This document shows, in pieces, positions 10,740 through 21,073 of a stretch of 30,076 nucleotides of DNA. A model generated the notes under the pieces. The model searched no databases, was not told the origin of the DNA, and was given only the letters and a program-made list of their open reading frames with translations. The DNA comes from Hypsibius dujardini. Its lineage: Eukaryota > Tardigrada > Eutardigrada > Parachela > Hypsibiidae. The stretch spans positions 1 to 30,076 of the forward strand of contig LRSR01012345.1 in the NCBI GenBank assembly GCA_001579985.1, written 5' to 3'. The first letter of the stretch is position 1. Each line of letters opens with the position of its first letter. The translations under genes and the position numbers were made by a program.

Positions 10740-11336
10740 TTTGGCCATTTAAAACTAAAGGAACATTTTTAAATTTTAACCGAACCTAAGCTATTATTGC
10801 TGAGATGCGCAGTTCGCTAAATTGGCTAATCTAATCAAAAACTTTGCAAGTGCGATATTTCGCCCGATTATTCCCCGGCAAATGCTTGTCTCATATTCTC
10901 ATGAAGCTGTCTGCAACCGATAATTCGGCAGCCGCTGAGTCGGATGAAGAGAGGGTCAGTCACCCCAAATACTTTCGCAACCCTTAATTTCAATTAAATT
11001 TCTTAGTTTTTCCTTCACACTGCCACTCAATGGCCAGACTGAAAATGCAAGCAAAAAGCCTTCCTCCCCGACTGCAGAGATACAGATACGCTAAAAACCA
11101 AAAAACCGCCTCTCTCCTCGAAAAATGCCCGAGTGAAAAGTTCCGGGCCAAGGGTAAAGGATTTGCCCCAAAACGATGCCTCGTGCCCGTTCGTGTGTAG
11201 ATGTGTTTAAAAACGGCAGCCAGAGAGAGAGAGAGAAGACGAAGTATTAACGCGGACACACAGCCGCCAATGCAAAAAGCCGCACACCTCCTCGAAATGT
11301 CGTTGAAAAGAGGAGCCAAAATCTCACGAGACGTCC
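10740..11336. other. 3' flank of PAIP1 gene; no other gene seen
   Basis: Probable PAIP1 3' UTR and intergenic DNA. A (GA)n run lies at 11222-11236. No canonical polyadenylation hexamer was seen close to the PAIP1 stop on the minus strand. Confidence 0.45.
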
Positions 11337-12284
11337 TCAAAGGTTTGCCCGCAAACGGTCGCCCGCTCCGTCGGGTTTGTAGTCCGGCTTGAGTCTGCGT
11401 CGAAACTCTTCCATCGCGCCCTCCGGTACCTGCTCGGGAATGTAACGGTAGACCGGCGGGGGAGCCTGGTTCTCATCCACCTGCTCCTCGTACTCTTCCT
11501 CATGATGCCCGTCGACGCGGTACGCCTCGCCCTGATCAATCTCCTCCTCCTCCTCCTCCGACTCGCAGGCCTCGTTGGCGGCCGCGTTGAGGAAGGCAGC
11601 TTCTTCCTTGTTGATGGGCTGCCCGTCTGGTCCGTACCACGTGGGATCGACTTCGTCGTGGCCGCCGACGACAGCGGCGACCTCTAGCGGCTTATCCGGA
11701 GAAAGAACTTCGCCCCAACGGCTGGCGCGGAACTCGAGGACCTTGATGATGCCGGCGCGGATGCGCGGCGTAAGGTCGTTGGTGTCGATGAGGATGTTGC
11801 GGATGGTCTGGTAGAGCTTCGGAACAACTCCCGGAATCCTCTGCAAAGAGATAAGGAGAGTGCCTTTTTAGGGTGTTGGTTAAATCAAAGCTTTCGAATT
11901 TACACTGAATTAAAATCCTCAATTAAACAAAACATAGTATGAAAATAGGATCACAGACGTGAATATAACATGTTTTACTGTACAAATCACTTATAATGAA
12001 ATTAGTACGCACTTAAAATAAAAATTATTTAATTAAATTTAAGAAGCTCAAATTTCGGTTGTGTAACCTCGCAGACCCTTGAAATTCAGTGGAATACCAA
12101 ACTGCAAATTATGGAGGTCTGTCAGATTTCTTCTTCTATTTAACTAATCAAGCAAGCAAGCAACACAACGCGCAACATAGTCGTAAGGTTACAGTGCTTC
12201 AATGATTCAAAAAAAGCTTAACAATGGAACACCAAGGACGGCCATTTTGCTGTCTGTCTGTCTGCCTCCCTACCTGTCTGTCTA

Positions 12285-12327
<43 letters not shown>

Positions 12328-13844
12328 GCCTGCCTGCCTGCCTGCCTGTCTGCCAACCTGCCTGCCTGCCTGCCTGTCTATATGTCTGTCCATCCGTCAG
12401 TCGGTCTGTATGACACTCACCTGCGAAATCGAGGCGTCTTCCCGGATCAGTTCATCGATCGTCGGTCCCATCATCTTCAGCATCTGCACGGCGCAAAAGC
12501 AGTTCTCCAGAAAGTCCGACCGCGGCACCGTAGTAGCCTTGGCCACAAACTTATCCATCAGCTCAAAGACGGTGTAGATGATGGCCGGGACGGCAACCTT
12601 GAAGCCCGGCAGGACTAACACCTTCGGCGCAAAATCCGCAAAGAACATAGCCAAATTCCGGGCTTCGCCGACGGCGACAGGGTCAGCGTTGCCGCTGGCC
12701 AGCTGTTCCATAGTGAAGATGCACTTTTCGGCAATCTCCCGGAGTTTGTTGATTATGGAGTTAGAGATGGTCCGGCCCTGGACTTCTTGGGTGTAGCGTT
12801 GGGTGAGGCAGGCAAGGAAGTTGGAAGCGACGTAGTGGATGACCTGGCCGCCGGCCGCACATTCGAAGACAAAGCCGACCAGGTCGTCGATCGTGGAGGC
12901 TTTCGTGATACATATGTTAAGAGTCTATGAGAGGGAAGAAAGCAGGTTAAAAACGTTGCAATCAATCAATCAGGCGATTTCTTCGCACAGCCGGTCCCGA
13001 AGTCGGACAATTAAAACTAATACGGTTGTGATTCTTCTTCTGGAACGGAGCCTCAAAGTTTAAGCGATCCATAATTAAGTTAAGAAACTTCAGAAACAAA
13101 ATAAAATGGAAGAAACGATTGGGTGACAAACAGAAACGACCGTGAAAAACGTGAAATGAAAACTCAATGGAGCTGCAATCAAGCAATCAATTACGCAGGC
13201 AGGTGCGACATGAGCCGAATGTCAAGTTATCGAAACAGAAACAAACGTCCAAATTCAAAATAGAAATTCATTGGCAAACATTAGTTTGATAATTAAGCAG
13301 AACTGTTTACATGGATGTCATTTATTTCCTTGTATCAATCCCTCAACAACACAAATACCTTGCAGTTGATCTGATTGGTTGATCAGATTGATTGATTGAT
13401 AGGTTGATCTGACTGACTGATTGATTGGTTGATCTGACTGACTGATTGATTGGTTGATCTGACTGACTGATTGATTGGTTGATCTGACTGAATGATTGAT
13501 TGGTTGATCTGACTGACTGGTTGATTGATTGGTTGATTGACAGTAAACAAATAAACTCACAAATTTTAAATCAAGGTAACTCAAACTCAAGCAATGATTC
13601 CTTTGTTGCTCCCATCACCAATAACAAAACCGCAAATTTAACCAGTACGAAATTTGAAAATCTTGCAATGGAAAAAGTGTCACGCAAAATGTACCTCGAG
13701 GAGATTGTCGACAGCAGCGGAAATGTCTTCCGGCTGGCCCGAACTGCCGTGGACTAAATTGCTGAAGGTGTTCTCGAATTCGGTGGCCGCCGCGTCGTCG
13801 GACATGTCGTCGAAATTGGGGCCATTTTGATCCGCGGGAAGCAT
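11337..13844 (-). CDS. PAIP1: Polyadenylate-binding protein-interacting protein 1-like (MIF4G domain)
   Basis: PAIP1 binds poly(A)-binding protein and the eIF4A/eIF3 machinery to stimulate cap-dependent translation in the cytoplasm. Exons on the minus strand: 13844-13695, 12924-12421 and 11840-11337 (stop 11339-11337), all phase 0, giving 385 residues against about 480 in vertebrates. The MIF4G-type helical domain covers about residues 35-265 (LLETLNICITKASTIDDLV across the first junction; later ISQRIPGVVPKLYQTIRNIL and VLEFRASRWGEV). After it comes the typical post-domain segment WYGPDGQPINKEEAAF, then an acidic EEEEEE stretch and a basic tail. The long N-terminal region and PAM2 motif of vertebrate PAIP1 are not visible; the protein starts MLPADQNGPNF. 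A further in-frame ATG upstream (13925) lies in pyrimidine-rich DNA that ends in a CAG acceptor at about 13880, so 13844 is preferred. Divergent from the NCAPH2-like gene. Another MIF4G protein cannot be fully excluded. Confidence 0.8.
12244..12412. repeat. (CTGT)n/(CTGC)n microsatellite in PAIP1 intron 2
   Basis: Tetranucleotide array, CTGT then CTGC. It starts within about 10 nt of the exon 2 donor (12420) and reads ACAG on the coding strand. The remaining 400 nt of the intron are not repetitive. Confidence 0.92.
13402..13526. repeat. 25-bp tandem repeat, five copies, in PAIP1 intron 1
   Basis: Units of GGTTGATCTGACTGACTGAT plus TGATT start at 13402, 13427, 13452, 13477 and 13502. They are nearly identical; one unit has GAATGA in place of GACTGA. 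Flanking DNA has ATTGATTG runs, so the unit seems built from tetranucleotides. Confidence 0.93.
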
Positions 13845-14482
13845 GATCAGATGAGCGAAGAGATAAAAGAGATTCAAATCTGACGGGGAGAAGGAAAAAA
13901 AAACGACCTTGAATTTTTTAATCACCCGTTCGTACTCAAAATATTTAAATATACCTTCCTACCAGACTGTAGACACTTTGTTTTGTTGGGAAAAGAAATG
14001 GCGTGGATATTGATGAATTTTTCTTGGCGTCCTGAAAGATGGAGGAGAAGAAATTGCCGAGACGACAAAGAACTTCTCCGAGACAAAAGAGAAATCGTAA
14101 GTGAACTAAATTCCGTCTCGTCTCCGTTGCAAATTTTGCAAGCAGCTTTGTTAAGTGGGACGCCAATTTCAAAACATAAATATGGAGCAGCACGTGATAA
14201 ATTACTTGAAAGCTATCAGATTAAACCACGTGATGTAGCGATTTACGTCTCTAAATGATCTGTTCCGTTGCAATTGTAACGTCCTGTTGGTTAGTCAGGT
14301 GAGCAGAGGTGCGGTTTCAAATCTAACCACGCCTCTGGCGCCCCCTATTTTCTCTACGCCCCCCAGCGGAATGCGTGCCTTTCTTTGTTGTTTTTCCTGA
14401 AAAGCAACCGTTGGGTTGGGAGTATTTTAATTCCGACATTTTTTTTATAAGCATGTATTAAAAATTACAACCAATCGCAATA
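13845..14482. promoter_or_regulatory. Divergent PAIP1/NCAPH2 upstream region
   Basis: A 638-bp space between two divergent start codons, so it must hold both promoters. Two CACGTGAT E-boxes lie at 14191-14196 and 14227-14232, 36 bp apart, plus a C-rich stretch GCGCCCCCT/CGCCCCCCAGCG at 14338-14370. E-boxes of this core are bound by bHLH-zip factors (USF, Myc/Max, MITF types). Which gene they serve is inferred. Confidence 0.6.
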
Positions 14483-17400
14483 ATGAACGCGACACTTTTA
14501 TCCCAGCGCCATTTGCACGATATCACCGTTCTGCGAAGCTTGGATGCCACCATTCTGCCATGGGATTTGAAACTCGGCGATCATCTGTAAGTTTCATATA
14601 TAGTCTTTGATCGATCGATTGGTTGATTGTCGAAGTGTAGTGTTTCAAGACTGCTATGAACGGTCGATTGGTTGATTGACTGTTTCAGCTGGCCTCTCAC
14701 TCTAGTATTGCCCGCAGAGGTTGATTGGTTGATTAACGGTTTACGGTTCCCTTCACTTTTTTTCAGCGACGGTTTCGCAGAAGCCATCGACCTCTGCACC
14801 ACCATCAACGCCACCCTCTGCGAAGACGGCGGAAACTTTGGACTGACGGAGGCCGCCTATGTACTCAGCAGTGCGGGCATGTTGTGGTCCAAGCGGGTGG
14901 ATGGAATGGTGAGAAGCACTCAGCGCACGCTGGACGTCATCAACGACTTTGACAAGGGTAAAAAAGCCAAGCCGGACGACCCCGCCAAGGAGGCCGAGCC
15001 CAAGCCACGGAAGCGGACAGGTCATCCGCTGGCCGTGACATTGCCGGAAACAGTTAAGGGTCGAGGCAATTTCATTCCGAGCCGTGAACCGCGGGGAGCC
15101 CGGGGGAAAGTCTTCCTCGTCGGGGACGTCCCAAAAATGTCGGCGGAATCGTACCTATTGCAGCCGCAGCCGTGTTCGTTGCCGCTGTTGGACTGCGAGC
15201 GAGTGCGGGCTTACGTGGACGATCGCGGGAATAAGGGCCTGGACTGGGCGGAGTTTCGCGTGAATGGATTGAAGATGACCCAGGAAGGATTCTACCCGTT
15301 GATGGAGAACGGGCTCGCATTCAACGAGGAGGCGGTTCGCCGACGACGCACCGTGATTTTTGATGAGGATTATGCTGGCCTTGACGGAATGGACGTCGGA
15401 AATCATGAGGAGGAATTGCCTCAGGTAGCACTTTAGACTTTGCGACGCAATTGAGAATGGGCCGTTAAATCAGGCGGTTATGGAATCTGTATACGGTTAA
15501 AACTTAAAAACAACTAATTTAATTGAAACCACAAAAATAGAATTCGATAATTAAAAGCATATTCTACGGTATGTGGGAAATGATAATTGTTGCTGCTCTT
15601 TTCTTTGTGTTTGTATGCACATTGATCGATCAATCAACCGCAAGGCTTATTGGAGATCACGTATGGTGCACGTATCGTGTGTGTATTTGTGTACGATAAT
15701 GGGACCGAATGAGCATTGACACAAACATTCGTTTTCCAGATGGCAGCTCACATGAGTGTGGATCAACTGGAGGGTAAAAAGGGTCAGCTTGCCGAGGAAA
15801 CGTTAACGACGTCCACTGCTCCAGCAGCGGAGCTTCGAGTTCCAGCGAGTCGTAACGTCCCTTCAGTCCCGATCAATGAGCCGGAGTACATTGAGCCCTT
15901 CCCGAGGGAGTTCTCCATCGCCTGCTCACGAGCCGAGCGCGACTTGAACCCACTGGTCGCCATCCCGGACCGTCCGGCGGAGGAAGCGCCGTTCCGTCGA
16001 CGTAACAAACGCGTGATGAAGGAGCAGAGCCTGCCGGAAGTTTCCTGTGAAGTCAGTTACTTCATGAGCTTCTGGGATGTTTTCGCGACGGATTTCGCTC
16101 CGAAAGTGCAGTTGCTGAATGTGTTGAATCGGTACAAGTGGCGTCTACGGCCGTACCGGGAGGAAGGCGGTGCACCACCGCCCGGCAAGAAGGTTCGCGG
16201 ACGTGGTAAGAAGCCGAAGGTGGAATCGGATACGCCCAAGTTTGCCAGTTTGTCGGCTGACACGTTGCCTGAAGAGAAGCAAACATCTCTTGCAGTTCCG
16301 GTGGTGGCGACCGAGGAAGACACGTCGGCTGATGCTAACAATGTATGTAGAACCAAACATTCTAGAGGGACGAAGACGACTGAGGAGATGGCGAACCTAA
16401 CAGACGGAACGACAGGCAGACAACTAACATAAAGGCGAGACAGTTAGGGTATGAGTTGGACAAATTGATAATCTGAAAACATCGATAAACCGATAGACAG
16501 TCGACGAGACAATCGGAACTGACAGACAGATATTCCCGCAGACGATTTGAGAGGAGCGGTATTGCTATTGCAATAGGGAAGAGGAAAGAAGGAGTCATTA
16601 AAAGGCACACCAGACTGACAGCATTCGGATAGTCATTAGAAAAGCAGCAAGCAGACAAACAGAAAGACAGATGTGCTGATGGGTATGAGGAAATACTTGC
16701 ATACTTGATCAGTCCTTCCAGTCCATGGGTAGGACTGGAAGAGTGTCAGACGGCATTCCCTCAGACGGGTGAGAAAGCAGACATCTATATCTATGGATAG
16801 ACTGAACAGACAGTAAGACAGACATGCATATAGGCAGAAAGATAGTCAGCCAGACGACATATGTGGGACCAAGTGTTGTTAGTAGATTGCTGCCCCAGTC
16901 GAATGCCTCATTTTTCATACAGTTATCGGATGCGGAGAACTACGTGGTACTGGATGAGCTGGCCGGCGACGAAGATGCCATCAACTACGACGTGCAGACC
17001 GACTTCTTCGCCAACATCGTCAAAGACCCGCATCGCCGACTGAGTCTGCTCCGCAGCGAAAAATCCGACGAAGAGAATGGCCACGACCTAGATTCGAGTT
17101 TCGTCTTGCCGGTGGACCTTCACGAATGGGAGGCCAAACTGACGGACTTTCTGCGGGACCACGAGGCCAGCACCGCCGCCTTCAATTTGGAGCTCTACGG
17201 CTCGGACCTCGTGGCCGCTCACAAAGCCAAGTTCCACGGTGCCACCGGGAAGATGGCGGGCTGCTTCGAGGGGCGCGAGTCGGCGGGGGAGATTTGCCGC
17301 AAGTTCCTGTCGGTGCTGGACTTGATGAATAAGAAGAAGGTGCACTTGGACCCGACCGGGGAAGAGGATACTGTGCGGGCGGTCGGATCCGAGATGGTCA

Positions 17401-17498
17401 GTCGGGACTTTGAGGAGGTCGGGCTGACGGTGCTGGATGATTCCACGGGTCAGGGGGAGAAGGGCAATCGCAAACGCAAGGCAGATCTCGTGAAGTGA
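14483..17498 (+). CDS. NCAPH2: Condensin-2 complex subunit H2 (kleisin)
   Basis: CAP-H2 is the kleisin of condensin II. It bridges the SMC2/SMC4 heads and recruits the HEAT subunits for chromosome compaction. Exons 14483-14586, 14767-15424, 15740-16342 and 16923-17498 join in phase (2, 0, 0) to give 646 residues, near the usual ~600. The N-terminal CNDH2 domain is in exons 1-2 (YVLSSAGMLWSKRVDGMV; human proteins have a matching YSKKVE helix). The middle exon contains the linker (EYIEPFPREFSIACSRAERD) and a segment SYFMSFWDVFATDFAPKVQL. The C-terminal winged-helix region is in exon 4 (DLHEWEAKLTDFLRDHEAST, then FNLELYGSDLV, and GEICRKFLSVLDLMN), followed by a basic RKRKADLVK tail. Donors are CT|GTAAGT, CAG|GTAGCA and AAT|GTATGT. 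Intron 3 carries a degenerate GACA tract. Confidence 0.85.
16380..16680. repeat. Degenerate (GACA)n tract in NCAPH2 intron 3
   Basis: GACA/GACAG motifs in imperfect phase, with further GACAGACAG near 16800-16830. An older, decayed version of the arrays seen in other introns. Confidence 0.7.
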
Positions 17499-18064
17499 TA
17501 GCAATCTCTTAGGCGTCGGACAAAAGTGCTTGATGTGGCTTTTCACTGCCCTTTTTTTAGCTTTTAGTTGCTCTTCATAGTTGCATGTCGTAAGTGGTAA
17601 TGGTTCGTACTGTAATAATAACACGTTAATCTCACAACAAATAGATTGGGCTGTCAGGTGTTTTCGTACGGACTTGAGTTGGCTTAAACTAAAATTAGTT
17701 AACTAATTGAAATTTTTAGCCAGCTAAAAATTAGTTGCAAAGGATATTCAGTTTACTATCTTGTTGATAAGTAAGCAAATCCCTGCAATGTCTGGGTCAT
17801 GTACGAGGTAAAACTTAAGTTACTGCACTGGCAAAATTGCTTTTAAGTTGACGCACTTTTTATTTTCCCTGCTGTTTCACGATTTGCCAATAGAATTGAC
17901 ATTTGAAACGTCCAAAACACCTGGTAACTGGATGTTACCCCAATCAAAAGTAGGAATCGGGTTGTAGAATTTCTCACCAGTGCTTGAAAAAAAGGAGAAA
18001 TTTTGCTGTAAAAACTGTCGGATTCGAGGCTGTAGAGGCGCCACTTGCTCTCCTGCACACACAT
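17499..18064. other. 3' flank of NCAPH2; no gene seen
   Basis: Contains a hairpin-capable stretch at 17698-17736 (AACTAATTGAAATTTTTAGC pairing with CTAAAAATTAGTT). No canonical AATAAA was noticed close to the stop. Confidence 0.45.
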
Positions 18065-18405
18065 TAGGGACGTTTAAGCAGTAGGCGTAAGCGTAACGTA
18101 AGCGTAAACTTAAGGACACGGACCAATAGAAATGAGGCACGGGGTGTGGCTTCTCCTACGGTTAATTTCTAGCACTACTGCCTGACGTAAGGGGCAATGG
18201 GCCTTAAGTTTCGCCGTAAGAACGGAGTAGGAAAATTTCAGTAGAATCGCCCTGGCCAAATTTTGAGAAGTAGAATGGTTTCCTTGAAATTTTCTGCTCT
18301 TACGCCTTACGCCGAGTGCTTAAACATCCATTCGTAAGCGTGAACTTAGCAGGCCTTACGCCTAAGTTTACGTTACGATTACGCCGGTTTGCTTAAACAT
18401 CTCTA
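18065..18405. mobile_element. Fold-back MITE with CGTAAG subterminal repeats (about 341 bp)
   Basis: The left end, TAGGGACGTTTAAGCAGTAG then GCGTAAGCGTAACGTAAGCG, is matched by the reverse complement of the right end (CGTTACGATTACGCCGGTTT then GCTTAAACATCTCTA). Both ends carry TA. Arms of about 45 bp are imperfect, and CGTAAG/CTTACG motifs recur inside. No coding capacity. Confidence 0.82.
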
Positions 18406-19935
18406 TTGCATCGCGCGCAGTTTGACTTTGACAAAGTAAACCGCAAGTTGCGGCATGTGCGCCCCCTGTTTCCCTCGCTGCCTCAAGTAAAGCGATTTCG
18501 CCAGTGCGTCAACTTAAAAGTTTTACCTTGTTTAATACACGGTACATACGGCTCCTCATGGTTTAGTTTTGCTACGGTCATTGATCGATTAAGAAAAGAG
18601 CGCAGTTTTTGTGTGTGATTAAATGAAGATTTGAATAGTTTTCAGTCGATGTTCTAGTTTCGTCCAATATTTTCTGAGGATCATTATAGTTAGGAAAAAC
18701 GCATCGCATGCAATTTGTTTGTCGTCAATATCACACAATCTGTGTTTTTTAGATTAAAAAATGTGGAACTGTGGCCCAAAAGATGATTCATTCTGGGATT
18801 TTTTGATATTTGCTGACGGCTTTTAAATTATATCCCATGATTGAATTACAAACATTAAATATTGACCAGTTAAAAATTGAAATGACAGAATCCAATTACA
18901 TAAAAAGACCGTAACAGCTCCAAACCTTAAACACCTGAAAATTCAGCAAGTATGAATTATTTTCAGACGATAAATTCGATGAAAATCTCCTCACAGCGAT
19001 AGCTTTGAAACTATTGGTCCCCGTAAGTGTTTTACTATTGTACAGTTCGCACATGTTGACTTCGTGTTGTGCTGGAATTAGTCAACTACGCTTTACAGTG
19101 GCCAACGTCCAGCATTTTACTAACTTGGGGACCGTTTTCAGCTGTCGAATTCAGAACCGTTCCAAAATATTTTTTTCATTCAGACCTAATTTAGTAATGA
19201 ATATAAAAATTTATTTTGCCGGTCAAGCTAAAAAAAATTTTGTCGGTTTTGTTTGTTACCAAGGGTCCAGGCCACCCACCCACCCTCCTTTGTTTACGTA
19301 ATATGTGAATGGCGCCAAAAGAGAAATGTGATGATCCCCTCCTAGCTATATCGCAAAGGTAAAATAATATTGATGGGTGTTCGTGAAAAACCGTTCTTAA
19401 TAATTCTGTAACGTGTCATAGAAAGCGCCGCAGGCACTTTTTTCCTCAAAATATTGCTAGATCCTTATTTTGAAACGAAATCGTCAGAGGGCGGTACGTT
19501 GACTATTTTACGAACTAATTCAAAAAAAAATGTAAGAGGGTACCCTTACTCATCTTTTAGAACTTCTGGGGGGGAGTAACGGTACAGTAATACACTGCGT
19601 CAACGCGCCAGTGAGGTTAATCAATTCAACAATCAACGCCGCGGAGCAGTGGTGAATGTGATTCGTGGCTTTCACAGTTCACGCACAGGCAACTTTCTCA
19701 AGCTGACTATCTGTTTCTCTCCTTCCCAGACTCGAGACTGGTTCGGCAACTCCGCCCATAAATTGTTGGTAGTTGTTACTAATACATATTTTCCACTTTT
19801 CTGCTGACGCGGAAGCAGTCCTGACGTGAATATAAATAATAACCCCACCTCGTTTATGTAAGTTGTGAGCAACGTTTTATTTACCTTGTCTGTCCTCTTC
19901 TCTATGACGTTATTATTATATGACGTACGGTCACA
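18406..19935. other. Intergenic DNA; no gene seen
   Basis: No exon with protein-like composition, splice context or recognisable motif was found on either strand. Confidence 0.45.
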
Positions 19936-20062
19936 TACACCCGTGGCAAAAACCTTGCGCTAACCGAGTCAAGTCATCACTCGTTCGACGCAATTGCTGT
20001 TCCGCACAACCCCGAGTTAAAGTGCTTAATTCGGTCAGCGCAAGGTTTTTGCCACGTGTGTA
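19936..20062. mobile_element. Small MITE (127 bp)
   Basis: Left TACACCCGTGGCAAAAACCT then TGCGCTAACCGAGT; right end GCGCAAGGTTTTTGCCACGT then GTGTA. The arms pair over about 33 bp with few mismatches, and TA is present at both outer edges. The interior is about 60 bp and noncoding. Confidence 0.87.
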
Positions 20063-20397
20063 CCTACATTTTTTGCCTCCAAACCAAGTCGAACGCGTTT
20101 CTGGCTCACGGATATTCACTCAGCTCTCTGTGTACATCGCTTTGTTGGTTCTTTCGAACGCATACCCCTAACTGGCAGACGCCTTTTGAATGTAACGGGT
20201 AATATATTCATTTCTTGGAAACCGTTTCGGGTAAGTCGAAATCTCCCCTCTGAATACATCTCTTCCACTATTTTGCTGCTGAGCCCTCACGCAAATCAAG
20301 GACACTTGTGGATTTATCGAGACAAATGACTCCAATTGCATTCCACCAGTCCAATTAATAGGACTTTTTACATTAAATTACCTTCATCAGTGCTCAG

Positions 20398-20530
20398 ATA
20401 ATCAATCAAGCAATCAATCAATCAAGCAATCAATCGATCAAGCAATCAATCAATCAATCAATCAAGCATTCAATCAAGTAATCAATCAATCAAGCAATCA
20501 AACAAGCAATCGAGCAATCAATCAAGCAAC
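20398..20530. repeat. (ATCA)n/(AGCA) tetranucleotide tract
   Basis: Runs of ATCAATCA interrupted by AGCA, making a loose higher-order pattern of AATCAATCAAGC. Located in the DNA upstream of the sphingosine kinase gene. Confidence 0.88.
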
Positions 20531-21073
20531 TATTTGATTGTTCTCAATTGCTGGAATCAATGCTCTTTTAACAGTGAGACTCGTGAGATTGCGATGATAA
20601 AAATTTTCTCATGACTTTGACCGTATAAATAGTCAGATAAAATTTTAGTTTCACGGGATTGGCAGTTTCATGAAGTTGCTAAAACAGCACTGACTGGAAT
20701 GTGGCTTCTTTCAACGTAATTTATCGGTGGATTGATTGATTGGCCGACTGAGTTTTCAACTTAGTTTTTCGGTAGATCGATTGATTGGCCGATTAATTTT
20801 TTAATGGTACTCTTATGTTGATTCCTGGAGTTGACACCCCCGATCCACCGTCGTCCTTGCATGTTTTTGCTTCCCTGCATCATTTTTTACCAAAGATGTT
20901 CATCACACCATTTCGGAATTCCTTGAGGAGTTTAAGAGGACTGCCAGCTTTTTCTTTACATTAAGTCCGCGGTAGTCTTTCTCAGTCCTCCGTCATCTCA
21001 TTCGAAGAACCCCCGAAACTTTTTTCCCCTGCCGGAAATCCCCTCACATTTTTTTTTCGCTTTCCCCACAGGC

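Noticed and set aside
13402-13526. CRISPR-like array
   Set aside because: The repeat units are directly adjacent with no spacers, and the window is eukaryotic.
13983-14258. 91-codon frame in the PAIP1/NCAPH2 gap (RDDKELLRDKREIVSELN)
   Set aside because: Composition is somewhat protein-like, but it fills the shared promoter region and no family is recognised; a small gene is not excluded.
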